Positions 53,617 through 61,879 of a DNA stretch of 64,000 nt are shown here, piece by piece. The translations under genes and the position numbers were made by a program. The stretch comes from Peribacillus frigoritolerans_B (GTDB lineage: Bacteria > Bacillota > Bacilli > Bacillales > DSM-1321). The notes below the pieces were generated by a model that saw nothing but the letters and a program-made list of their open reading frames with translations, did no database searches and was not told the DNA's origin. The first letter of the stretch is position 1. Each line of letters opens with the position of its first letter. The stretch is taken from positions 372,001-436,000 of the forward strand of contig NZ_JBIWES010000003.1 of the NCBI RefSeq assembly GCF_044762665.1. Direction: 5' to 3'.

Positions 53617-54615
53617 CTAATTGTTAAGCTGCGTTTCCAAATCTCCGACTCTCTCTTTTTTCTCCAGTTTCGCTTTTTTTGCTAGAGCGATGAGTGTAAT
53701 GAATTCATAGACAATATTAGCGGCTGCGGCAGCCGTGATTTGTCCGTGATCGTATGATGGTAAAACCTCAACAAGATCGAATCCAACAAAATCTATATTC
53801 GTCAAGCCTCTCACCAAGGCTAAAGCATCATCAATGCTGGCACCGGAAACTTCTGGAGTCCCCGTTCCCGGAGCATAGACCGGATCTAAAAAATCAATGT
53901 CGAAAGATAAAAACACCGGGCCATTCGCAACACGCTCATGAATGACACTTAGCATCTTTTCGACCCCGATCCGTTTATAATCGTTTGTCGTGTAAACTCC
54001 CAAACCTAAATCCCGGGCATCCTGAAGGTCTTCCGGTCCGTACAGACCGCCCCTCATACCAATTTGAAGAGATCGCGAAACATCGATGAGCCCCTCTTCT
54101 ATTGCGCGACGAAAAACGGTTCCGTGATTATACTTTTGATCAAAATAACTATCCCAAGTGTCGGAGTGGGCATCGAACTGTAGCAAGGCAACTGGTCCAT
54201 GTTTTTTTACGATCGCACGTAACTCCCCTAGTGTAATGGAATGATCGCCTCCCAATGAAATGGGAATGATCCCTTTTTCAATGACAGGGGTAAGCTCCTC
54301 TTCGATTTTTTTATATGTTTCAGAAATATACCCCGGGATGATCGGGACGTCCCCATAATCAATTCCTGAAATATAGTCAAAAATATTAATATCTTGTTCT
54401 GGATTATAAGGACGTAAAAGGATTGAAAAATCGCGAATGGCTTCTGGTCCGAATCTCGCACCCGTCCTAAATGATTGCCCGGAATCAAACGGAATTCCCG
54501 TAATGACAAAATCCATATTTTCATCTATCTGTTCAACAAATGGGAGCCGCATAAACGTACGCACTCCACAAAAACGGGGTGATTTGAATGAGTCTTTCGG
54601 TTGATACTTCATCAT
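53617..54615 (-). CDS. ureohydrolase (agmatinase/guanidinobutyrase family)
   Basis: 332 residues; binuclear Mn2+ hydrolase that releases urea from a guanidino compound. Metal ligands: His in LGGDHSITLGE near 125, DAHSD near 147, and SFDIDFLDP near 226. The start FCGVRTFMRLP near 15 and GTGTPEVSGAS near 238 are typical of guanidinobutyrase/guanidinopropionase-like members rather than arginase, but the side-chain specificity loop is not decisive. First gene of the operon; ATG at 54615 follows AGGAGGATGTTAC. A SigL promoter lies about 135 bases upstream. Confidence 0.88.
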   Translation of the reverse strand: MMKYQPKDSFKSPRFCGVRTFMRLPFVEQIDENMDFVITGIPFDSGQSFRTGARFGPEAIRDFSILLRPYNPEQDINIFDYISGIDYGDVPIIPGYISETYKKIEEELTPVIEKGIIPISLGGDHSITLGELRAIVKKHGPVALLQFDAHSDTWDSYFDQKYNHGTVFRRAIEEGLIDVSRSLQIGMRGGLYGPEDLQDARDLGLGVYTTNDYKRIGVEKMLSVIHERVANGPVFLSFDIDFLDPVYAPGTGTPEVSGASIDDALALVRGLTNIDFVGFDLVEVLPSYDHGQITAAAAANIVYEFITLIALAKKAKLEKKERVGDLETQLNN

Positions 54616-54751
54616 GTAACATCCTCCTAAATTTCAATTCCACTATTAATTTTTTCACTCCATTGCAATGTCATACAAACTTCCATCTTATCTAATAGAA
54701 TGGATATTCATAACACCCTTGTTTGGAAATTCTCTTCTTACCTTTTACATA

Positions 54752-54768
54752 AGCAAGATTCAGGCCAA
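54752..54768 (-). promoter_or_regulatory. SigL (sigma-54) promoter of the ureohydrolase operon
   Basis: The - strand reads TTGGCCTGAATCTTGCT. It matches the -24/-12 consensus TTGGCAC-N5-TTGCT with the invariant GG and GC in correct spacing and only two mismatches. It faces the ureohydrolase gene. Confidence 0.85.
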
Positions 54769-54813
54769 CTATTTCGCTGCGGTATATAAGGATTTTCGTT
54801 ATTTTTTTTCATC

Positions 54814-54837
54814 AAATGATTAAAAACTTAATCATTT
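54814..54837. promoter_or_regulatory. candidate enhancer (UAS) for the SigL operon
   Basis: Perfect inverted repeat AAATGATTAA / TTAATCATTT with a 4-base spacer. It lies 46 bases upstream of the -24 box and 91 bases before the regulator gene, where an enhancer-binding protein would act on both. Confidence 0.65.
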
Positions 54838-54927
54838 TCTTGTTATTTAATTTAATTTTTGATTTTTTAGACTTTTTGATTTATATTTTAATTAAACAGC
54901 ATCCCAAAACCCAAAGGAGCGAAACGT

Positions 54928-56331
54928 ATGTACGATGAGATGATGGAGGAAGAACTAAATAAGATTATTGAAACATCTAATAATAACATTCTCATTACCG
55001 ATCAAGATGGAATCATTTTATATTCCAACCCAAAGCTTTGGGAGATTTATGGTATGAAAAGTGACTCTTATATCGGTACCTCCGTATATCAATTAGAAAG
55101 CGAGGGCCTTCTCGCACCTTCCATCAATGCGATTGTTTTAAAAGAAAAGAAAGCGAAACGCATAATGCAAGAAACAAAAACGGGTCATGTTGTCATGTCG
55201 ACTGGCTATCCCATTTTTAATAAGGAAGGACACCTCGTTAGGGTAATCAGCTATGGTCAGGATCAAACCGAGATCCTGCAATTGCAGGATCAATTTGAGC
55301 AATTACAACGAAAAGTTAAAGGCTATCAAACGGAAGTCGAGGATTTAAGAGAAAAGGAACTGGATTACCATTATCTGATTGCCAGAAGTAATGAAACGAA
55401 GCATATTTTAAAAACGATCCATAATGTTTCAAAAACCGATGCCACGATTCTCTTATTAGGACCTTCCGGGGTTGGGAAAAGCACTTTTGCCCGTGCTGTC
55501 CATGACCAAAGCAACCGAAAGAAAGAACCTTTTATCGAAGTGAATTGCAGCACGATACCTGAAAGTTTGTTTGAATCAGAAATATTCGGCTATGAGCCGG
55601 GATCATTTACAGGGGCAAATAAGCAAGGGAGGCAAGGCCTGATTGAGCAGGCTGACAGCGGAACTCTTTTCTTAGATGAAATTGGGGAACTCCCACTTGC
55701 CATGCAAGCTAAATTACTGAAAGTATTACAGGAAAAAAAGATAAAGCGTATCGGTGGGAAAAAAGAAAACCATATTAATTTCCGCCTTGTTGCAGCAACG
55801 AATCAAGATTTGAAGGAGATGGTAAGTCAAGGTAAGTTTAGATTGGACTTATTTTATCGTTTGAATGTGATTCCAATCCAAATTCCGGCATTACATGAAC
55901 GTAAAGAAGATATCCCTCTCTTAATTCAGCATTACTTACAAAAAACCAATGATAAATACCAGAAATACAAAAAAATCCATCCATCGACTTATGAAGTTTT
56001 GACCCATTATCATTGGCCAGGAAATATACGGGAATTAGAAAACTTAATTGAACGGTTAATCCTGACCATCGAAGAGCCAATTATATTTCCCGAACACCTT
56101 CCGCAATCCATCACAGGGCAAGTGGAACACCCTGAAGATTCCACCCTCCTAGCAATCGAACAGGAATTTGAAGAGAATTTCGATTTAAAGAAGACAATGG
56201 AAAAGGTTGAAAGGCAACTGATTGCAAAAGCATGGAAAAAATGTAAAACCACATACGAAATGGCAGAACATTTGGGCATCAGCCAGCCAACAGTCATCTA
56301 TAAATTAAAGAAATACAAAAAGTATTTGTAA
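54928..56331 (+). CDS. SigL-dependent enhancer-binding regulator (PAS, AAA+, Fis HTH)
   Basis: 467 residues. PAS sensor about 10-120 (NNNILITDQDGIILYSNP), a coiled coil about 118-150, then the AAA+ domain with Walker A GPSGVGKST at 178-186, the sigma-54 contact loop GSFTGA at 225-230 (GAFTGA with Ser for Ala, which many active members have) and Walker B FLDE at 248-251; R finger FRLDLFYRLNVIPI. The C-terminal Fis-type helix-turn-helix TYEMAEHLGISQPTVIYKL ends the protein. Related to RocR/BkdR. ATG at 54928 follows AAAGGAGCGAAACGT. Divergent from the operon it should activate. Confidence 0.93.
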   Translation: MYDEMMEEELNKIIETSNNNILITDQDGIILYSNPKLWEIYGMKSDSYIGTSVYQLESEGLLAPSINAIVLKEKKAKRIMQETKTGHVVMSTGYPIFNKEGHLVRVISYGQDQTEILQLQDQFEQLQRKVKGYQTEVEDLREKELDYHYLIARSNETKHILKTIHNVSKTDATILLLGPSGVGKSTFARAVHDQSNRKKEPFIEVNCSTIPESLFESEIFGYEPGSFTGANKQGRQGLIEQADSGTLFLDEIGELPLAMQAKLLKVLQEKKIKRIGGKKENHINFRLVAATNQDLKEMVSQGKFRLDLFYRLNVIPIQIPALHERKEDIPLLIQHYLQKTNDKYQKYKKIHPSTYEVLTHYHWPGNIRELENLIERLILTIEEPIIFPEHLPQSITGQVEHPEDSTLLAIEQEFEENFDLKKTMEKVERQLIAKAWKKCKTTYEMAEHLGISQPTVIYKLKKYKKYL

Positions 56332-56370
56332 ATTCATCTGGACTGGATTCCCCTGCAAACAATGAAAGGT

Positions 56371-56416
56371 CCTTAGCCTTTAGTCATAAATGCTATTCAA
56401 GCTAAGGGCACTTTTT
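56371..56416 (+). terminator. terminator of the regulator gene
   Basis: CCTTAGC / GCTAAGG around a 23-base loop, then CTTTTTG. Confidence 0.65.
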
Positions 56417-56700
56417 GAAACCTTATGCCGGCAATTCGAAGTGAATCCCATGAAGATTATCGACCATAATTCCAATAAAAAGGCCATTAAAAAAAATCCA
56501 AATTCAAGTTAAATGGGATTCACTATTTCACGTTTCCATATTTTAATGTTACAGCTTACTTTAATTCAAACGGTTGATCGTCAGTGATTCTCCTGCATTA
56601 TATCCCCCGCTGATAAATGTACAATTACATCATTGAAAAACCATATTGGTATGTTTGGTAATCCCCTAATGTGTTTTTTTTCCATCTTTGGCCGAAATGT
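56417..56700. other. intergenic region with a spaced inverted repeat
   Basis: GTGAATCCCAT at 56441-56451 is repeated inverted as ATGGGATTCAC at 56513-56523. No gene, promoter or known element recognised; it may be a fossil of a larger palindromic element. Confidence 0.5.
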
Positions 56701-56724
56701 AAAAAGGCTCCCATAAAGGAAGCC
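56701..56724 (-). terminator. terminator of the inositol-type cluster
   Basis: GGCTTCC / GGGAGCC followed by TTTTT on the - strand, 37 bases past the LacI-type gene. Confidence 0.85.
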
Positions 56725-56760
56725 ATTCATTTACTAACCCGACAATCTTGCCAAACATTT

Positions 56761-57774
56761 TTAGGCATTCAAGCTTTTTTCCAATTTGGAACCGCAAGAT
56801 TCGCGGATGATCAACTCATCTTCCAGAACGAATTTTTTCTTTTCAATGGTTCCGCCTTTCATTAAGGTCAGCAATAAGTTCGTTGCCTTTTTCCCTATTT
56901 CGTATTTAGGCTGGTCAATGGTCGTAATATGCGGATTAAAAATCGATGCTATTTTCAAATTATCAAAACCTACGACAGCAATATCCTCGGGAACGCTCAA
57001 CCCATGATCCTGGATTGCCTTTACAGCTCCCAGCGCCATTTCATCATTAAAAACAAACACTGCTTCAGGCTTGTTTTCAAGCGATAATAATTTCACCATC
57101 TGGTCATAACCTGAGTCAATGCCATAATCCCCTTCCTGGATGTATTCCGGGTTGACTTTCAAGTGATGCTTCTTCATTGCCTGCTGGAAGCCCCCTAGGC
57201 GATCCCGGCTAAGAATGATGTTCATAGGCCCTGTTATATGGGCAATCCGTCTATGACCAAGCTTGATTAAATGTTCCGTTACTTTTCTGGCACTGCTTAC
57301 ATTGTCGATCGAAACGGTTGGAATGTCCAGTCCGTCCACGTATTCACATGCCAGTACAATCGGAAATTGATTTGATAGTTTTTCCAGGCTTTCCCTGTTC
57401 ATTCTAGCAGTAAGGAGTAACGCTCCATCTGCCTGTTTTTTGTATAGCAAATCGATATATTCCTTTTCCCGTTCAATATCGTTCTCCGTATCTCCCAATA
57501 TAACCTGATAGCCATTTTCTACAGCTGTATGCTCAATGCCCCGAAGCACTTCGGAAAAAAAGGGCCTTGTTATATCCGGAACGACGACCAGAATGATCTT
57601 TGTCTCTTTCGTCCTGAACTGACTGGCAATCATGTGGGGCTTGTAATTCATCTCTTCAATCACCTGCAGCACCTTTTGTTTAGTTTCCTCGCTGACTAAA
57701 TCCGGCTGTCTGAGCACTCTTGAAACGGTTGCAGGAGATACGTTGGCCAATTTCGCCACATCGCTCATTTTCAT
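56761..57774 (-). CDS. LacI-family repressor
   Basis: 337 residues. The DNA-binding head MSDVAKLANVSPATVSRVLR and hinge helix region (PHMIASQFRT) are followed by a periplasmic-binding-protein-like ligand domain with VVVPDITRPFFSEVLRGIE, GHRRIAHITGP and VVGFDNLKIASIFNP. It should bind a sugar or inositol derivative and control the cluster to which it is the last gene. The iol operons of B. subtilis use IolR (DeoR family) instead, which argues that this cluster responds to another ligand. Start ATG follows GGTGGAGATAATAGT. Confidence 0.92.
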   Translation of the reverse strand: MKMSDVAKLANVSPATVSRVLRQPDLVSEETKQKVLQVIEEMNYKPHMIASQFRTKETKIILVVVPDITRPFFSEVLRGIEHTAVENGYQVILGDTENDIEREKEYIDLLYKKQADGALLLTARMNRESLEKLSNQFPIVLACEYVDGLDIPTVSIDNVSSARKVTEHLIKLGHRRIAHITGPMNIILSRDRLGGFQQAMKKHHLKVNPEYIQEGDYGIDSGYDQMVKLLSLENKPEAVFVFNDEMALGAVKAIQDHGLSVPEDIAVVGFDNLKIASIFNPHITTIDQPKYEIGKKATNLLLTLMKGGTIEKKKFVLEDELIIRESCGSKLEKSLNA

Positions 57775-57841
57775 ACTATTATCTCCACCTGCCTATTTCT
57801 TTTGTCATTTTCATTAAGTCCATTATAAAGTAATTTAGACT

Positions 57842-58795
57842 TCATGTTAAAACATCGAATTCTCTAGGCAATGTTTCTTTCAAAACATTCATGGATTTTT
57901 TCACGCCCGTTAGTGGTTCCATTGTCAAATCTTCCATTTCGAGAACGATGGGCCCTTCATAACCAATCATTTTAACAATCGTAAAAAACTCCTTCCACCA
58001 GCCACTGTCGTGCCCATACCCGAGTGCAACATAATTCCATGATCTACCTGCATATTGGTTCATTGGTTTCACATCAATCAATCCCTGGACGTCATATATC
58101 CCTCTTTCCAAGCGGACATCTTTTGCATGAATATGATAAACTGCGCTTCCTAAAGACCTTAAAGCCGCAATGGGGTCGCCGCCCATCCAAAATAAATGAC
58201 TCGGATCAAAATTCATGCCGATCGTATCACCGACTTCATGCCTCAATTTAAAGAGTGTTTCAGGATTGTAAACTAAATTGCAGCCTAGATTTTCGATGGC
58301 AACCTTTCTAACCCCGTTTTGTTTTGCCGTTGTCACAGCTTTTTCCCAATAAGGGAATGCCACTTCATTCCACTGCCAATCAAGCAGCTCAAAGTGTGAG
58401 GGCAAAATGGGATGTGTCAGCCAATTTGGCGTCCTGTCACTTGGTCCGCCGCCAGGACACCCCGACATCATGACAACTGTTTCAACACCTAAAAGCCCAG
58501 CTAGCTGAAAGGTCTTATTAACAACGGCTTTATGCATGGCTCCTTCATCTGATGGATCAAGCTGATTGCCAGAACAATTCAATGCTGCAATGCTGATCCC
58601 CCTTACATTTAATTCATTTAATAATTGCTTTCGTTTTGCCGCATTGCCAAGAAGTCCATCGAGATCAAGATGTGGAGCCTTCGACCAATTGCCGCATCCT
58701 AGCTCCAGTGTCTCTATTCCCTGATTCACACACGTATCCAGCATCTCTTCAAATGGCATGTAACCTAAAATATCAGTAACTAAACCAACCTTCAT
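57842..58795 (-). CDS. TIM-barrel sugar isomerase/epimerase
   Basis: 317 residues of the xylose-isomerase-like (AP endonuclease family 2) superfamily. Likely metal ligands lie in VAIENLG near 172, NFDPSHLFWMGGDP near 201, HIHAKD near 227 and VLEMED near 291. It is neither IolE nor IolH/IolI by sequence pattern and is longer than those. Such enzymes isomerise or epimerise sugars and keto-inositols or cleave 3-keto-glycosides. ATG at 58795 follows AGAGGAGGAGCACTT. Its place in the cluster is next to the MFS gene. Confidence 0.82.
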   Translation of the reverse strand: MKVGLVTDILGYMPFEEMLDTCVNQGIETLELGCGNWSKAPHLDLDGLLGNAAKRKQLLNELNVRGISIAALNCSGNQLDPSDEGAMHKAVVNKTFQLAGLLGVETVVMMSGCPGGGPSDRTPNWLTHPILPSHFELLDWQWNEVAFPYWEKAVTTAKQNGVRKVAIENLGCNLVYNPETLFKLRHEVGDTIGMNFDPSHLFWMGGDPIAALRSLGSAVYHIHAKDVRLERGIYDVQGLIDVKPMNQYAGRSWNYVALGYGHDSGWWKEFFTIVKMIGYEGPIVLEMEDLTMEPLTGVKKSMNVLKETLPREFDVLT

Positions 58796-58837
58796 AAGTG
58801 CTCCTCCTCTATTAAACTAGCAGCCCTTTGACATCGC

Positions 58838-60031
58838 TTAGTTCAATTTCAAATTATGTTTTGTTGCTTTCCTTTCAAGGCGACTCCATACAATCATAAA
58901 GAATACAGCGGTTAAACCTAATGACCCCGCGAAATAAAATCCTGCAGAAATACCTAAATGGGAAATCAATATTCCTGCAATGAAAGGTCCAGCAAACATA
59001 CCAATCGCGTAGATTGCTTGATATGCCCCCATGGCCGTTGCCCTTTTTCCAAGGGAAATCGTCTCTACCGCCATTCCTAAAAACAATGGAAAAAGAATAC
59101 CCAATGAGAATCCATTCAATCCTTGAATCAGAAAAAGCAGCCCTTTTGTTTCTATTAATGGCGTACAAACTGTAAAAATGGCCGTTAGAGCAAAAGCTAG
59201 TTTCAGTAACTTCCATTGTCCGAATAATGGTACGAATATTTTCCCGCTAAGCATGGTGGCAATGGCATGAGGAATCATGAATGAAAAGATGACCATGCTG
59301 ATCTCATCAGTATGGAGCCCAAGCTTTAAAGCAAATGCCGGGGTGAAGCCGAACATTGTCGAGAAGATGATGCCATGTGCGAGAATGGATAGAAATGATA
59401 CTTTTAAAAGCGCCGGCTCAAGCATGACTGATAACAGTTCTTTCAATTGAATGGGCTCTTTCTGAAAATCCTCTTTTGATTCGTAAATAAAAAGCGAAAG
59501 GACGATACCAACGAAACCGATGATTCCGCCTACATAAAATGGTGCGTGCCATCCCCATAGATCGACAATGTATCCGCTGACTACCATTCCAAGCAGCTGT
59601 GCCAGAACCACAGCTAACGAGATACTGCCCATCGCTCGGTGAAGATCATATTCTGAAAAGTAGCTGGAAAATAAAATGGTGAACGCTACCCATGTAGCGG
59701 CGGCAACGCCAGCTAAAGAGCGAGCCAAAAGGATCCAGCCTAAACTATCTGCCCATGCAAATGTCACGCAGCTCAACGTACTCACGGCCATCCCAAAGAT
59801 AATAAAAGGCTTTCTTGCTTTTATGAGGTCTGATAGGATTCCGAACGGAAGCCTGAAGAGAAATTGCATCAGCCCATAACTGCCTAACACCATGCCGATA
59901 AATGTATAATCCCCTCCAATCATCTCAAGGTAAGGAGACAAAATGGGAATATAAATGAAATTTGAAAACCAAAAAATAAAGGAGAGCACTAAAAACAAAA
60001 ATCTATTACGTGCGGTATGTAACAAAGTCAT
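58838..60031 (-). CDS. MFS transporter
   Basis: 397 residues and 12 membrane helices, with the motif A-like loop GILSDLIKARKPFIIFG after helix 2 and RSLAGVAAATWVAF in helix 4. Not a member of the sugar-porter family and shorter than IolF (about 438). It imports or exports a cluster substrate or product. Start ATG follows GAGGAAGTGTTGAA. Separated from iolJ by a hairpin. Confidence 0.83.
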   Translation of the reverse strand: MTLLHTARNRFLFLVLSFIFWFSNFIYIPILSPYLEMIGGDYTFIGMVLGSYGLMQFLFRLPFGILSDLIKARKPFIIFGMAVSTLSCVTFAWADSLGWILLARSLAGVAAATWVAFTILFSSYFSEYDLHRAMGSISLAVVLAQLLGMVVSGYIVDLWGWHAPFYVGGIIGFVGIVLSLFIYESKEDFQKEPIQLKELLSVMLEPALLKVSFLSILAHGIIFSTMFGFTPAFALKLGLHTDEISMVIFSFMIPHAIATMLSGKIFVPLFGQWKLLKLAFALTAIFTVCTPLIETKGLLFLIQGLNGFSLGILFPLFLGMAVETISLGKRATAMGAYQAIYAIGMFAGPFIAGILISHLGISAGFYFAGSLGLTAVFFMIVWSRLERKATKHNLKLN

Positions 60032-60095
60032 TTCAACACTTCCTCTGACCAGCGAGCTATTTTTTCACGGCACCTTAGGTAAAAAGTGAATGTAC

Positions 60096-60130
60096 AAAAA
60101 GGTGCCCGCAACATAGTTGGGAACACCTTT
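60096..60130 (-). terminator. hairpin between iolJ and the MFS gene
   Basis: AAAGGTG / CACCTTTTT with inner CCC/GGG pairs; partial termination inside the cluster is possible. Confidence 0.7.
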
Positions 60131-60135
60131 CATAC

Positions 60136-60990
60136 TTAAGCCTTTCCACTTGTATTGAACTCTGCCATTTTTCTCTTCACGACGGTGATGATAGCTTCTC
60201 TCGCTGGTGTGATGATGGCGCGAGGCTCATATACTGTTCCATCCATGGCCAATACTTCCCGAATGGTTTTTGCCCACACTTGTATGCTTTCGGTATTGAC
60301 ATTTATTTTAGCGTGTCCAAGTTCAATTGCTTTTTTGATTTGGTGCAGCGGTATACCTGAGCCTCCATGTAAGACGAGAGGCACATTCGTCATGTTCGAA
60401 ATTAATTCCATTTCCTCAAAACCGAGTTTAGGTTCTCCTTGATATGGGCCATGAACAGAACCCAAAGCAGCCGCTAGTGCATCAATTCCCGCTTCTTTTA
60501 CAATCCTCGTGCAATCATGGGGATCTGCATATTGAACACCGCCCACGAGGCCATCTTCCGTCCCACCGACTGTCCCCACTTCCGCCTCAACGGAAACGCC
60601 AATCTTTTGGGCATAGTCGACAACCATTTTGGTGATTTCAATATTTACATCTATTGGATGATGGGAGCCATCGATCATGACTGATGTAAAACCCGCATCT
60701 ATCGCTTTCTTGCAGCGTTCCACATTCATTCCATGATCAAGATGAAGGGCAACAGGAACAGTAATGTCCATTTCTTCCATAAGGCTTTTTACCATAGCAG
60801 CAATCGTTTTAAATCCTCCAAGATAATCAACAAGCCTGTCCGATGCCGCAAGTATGATCGGCGCTCGTTCCTCATTGGCAGCCTGTAAAAACGACTGGGC
60901 GAATTCCAGCCCATTAATATTATATTGACCCACAGCATACCTTTCTGCTTTTGCTTTTAAAAGCATCTCACTTATTGATACTAAAGGCAT
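60136..60990 (-). CDS. iolJ: class II aldolase IolJ-like (2-deoxy-5-keto-gluconate-6-phosphate aldolase type)
   Basis: 284 residues of the class II fructose-bisphosphate aldolase family. Zn2+ site HLDHG near 83, then EAEVGTVGG near 135, GSVHGPYQGEP near 177 and LVLHGGSGIP near 204. The stretch SDRLVDYLGGFKTIAAMV near 49 is shared with B. subtilis IolJ, which splits 2-deoxy-5-keto-D-gluconate 6-phosphate into DHAP and malonate semialdehyde. ATG at 60990 follows AAGGGGGTGATGGAATA. If the substrate is the same, products of IolC made elsewhere are needed. Confidence 0.88.
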   Translation of the reverse strand: MPLVSISEMLLKAKAERYAVGQYNINGLEFAQSFLQAANEERAPIILAASDRLVDYLGGFKTIAAMVKSLMEEMDITVPVALHLDHGMNVERCKKAIDAGFTSVMIDGSHHPIDVNIEITKMVVDYAQKIGVSVEAEVGTVGGTEDGLVGGVQYADPHDCTRIVKEAGIDALAAALGSVHGPYQGEPKLGFEEMELISNMTNVPLVLHGGSGIPLHQIKKAIELGHAKINVNTESIQVWAKTIREVLAMDGTVYEPRAIITPAREAIITVVKRKMAEFNTSGKA

Positions 60991-61029
60991 TATTCCATCA
61001 CCCCCTTATTCCCGAGATTATCAAGACAC

Positions 61030-61875
61030 TCATACATTCTGTAGTGCGAAGTATTTCGAAATAACTTGAATTGTCGTTTCTTTTGCGGTCTTAATGGCTT
61101 CTTCAGCATCGAGTTCATAATATTCTGGACGGAACAATTCCACAGAGGCGACGTCAGAATAACCAATTCCCTTCAAGATGGATAATATGCTGTCTAAATC
61201 TATGGCACCATGTCCAGGCCATACCCGGTCTTCATCCGTCAAAAAACCAACCGGAAAATCCTCTGTATCATCAATGTGTAAAATGAAGATTTTCTCCCCA
61301 TCCGCTTTCTTCAAGTCTTCCAAATTGGAACCCATAGCATGGAAGTGAAAACAGTCCAGCACCAGACCAACATTATCACGGTTGACTGCTTCAACGATAT
61401 CGTATGCCTGACCGAATGTATTCACAGTACATTGCGGATGCCCAACAAATTCTACTGCAATTTTAACGCCAAACGGTTCAGCGATCTCGGAAAGTTCAGC
61501 CAATACTTCCACACAGCTGTTTTTAATATCTTCCTTCAATATTTTCGCTTCCGTTACAAGCGGAACCGCCACCACATATTTCACACCCAATTTCTCCGCC
61601 ATGATCATCATATTCTTAAATTCGGCTATTATCGCCTTATGACCGTCTTCATCGCGGTTATTAAAGAATACGAGCGCATTGAAGGCAAGTGGCTTAATAT
61701 GATTTGCAATAAAAAATTCGGCCAGTTCTTCAATTGTGTGCTCTTCCAAATACTCAGGCAATTTATCCATGGTACGGATTTCGATATAATCGTAACCGTG
61801 TTTTTCACAGTGTTTGAGATCTTTGACCAAATTGGAATTTTCAAGTGTAGTCGCTTGGTTGAAACAAATTTTCAT
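61030..61875 (-). CDS. iolI: inosose isomerase IolI
   Basis: 281 residues, TIM barrel with one divalent metal. Closely like B. subtilis IolI (278 residues), which interconverts 2-keto-myo-inositol and 1-keto-D-chiro-inositol: CEKHGYDYIEIRTMDKLPEY near 23, FNALVFFNNRDE near 70, VEFVGHPQCTVNTF near 141 and VWPGHGAIDLD near 234. ATG at 61875 follows GGAGGCTGACAGA; the longer frame to 61890 starts on a TTG inside that site. Four bases separate it from iolH. Confidence 0.93.
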   Translation of the reverse strand: MKICFNQATTLENSNLVKDLKHCEKHGYDYIEIRTMDKLPEYLEEHTIEELAEFFIANHIKPLAFNALVFFNNRDEDGHKAIIAEFKNMMIMAEKLGVKYVVAVPLVTEAKILKEDIKNSCVEVLAELSEIAEPFGVKIAVEFVGHPQCTVNTFGQAYDIVEAVNRDNVGLVLDCFHFHAMGSNLEDLKKADGEKIFILHIDDTEDFPVGFLTDEDRVWPGHGAIDLDSILSILKGIGYSDVASVELFRPEYYELDAEEAIKTAKETTIQVISKYFALQNV

Positions 61876-61879
61876 TCTG

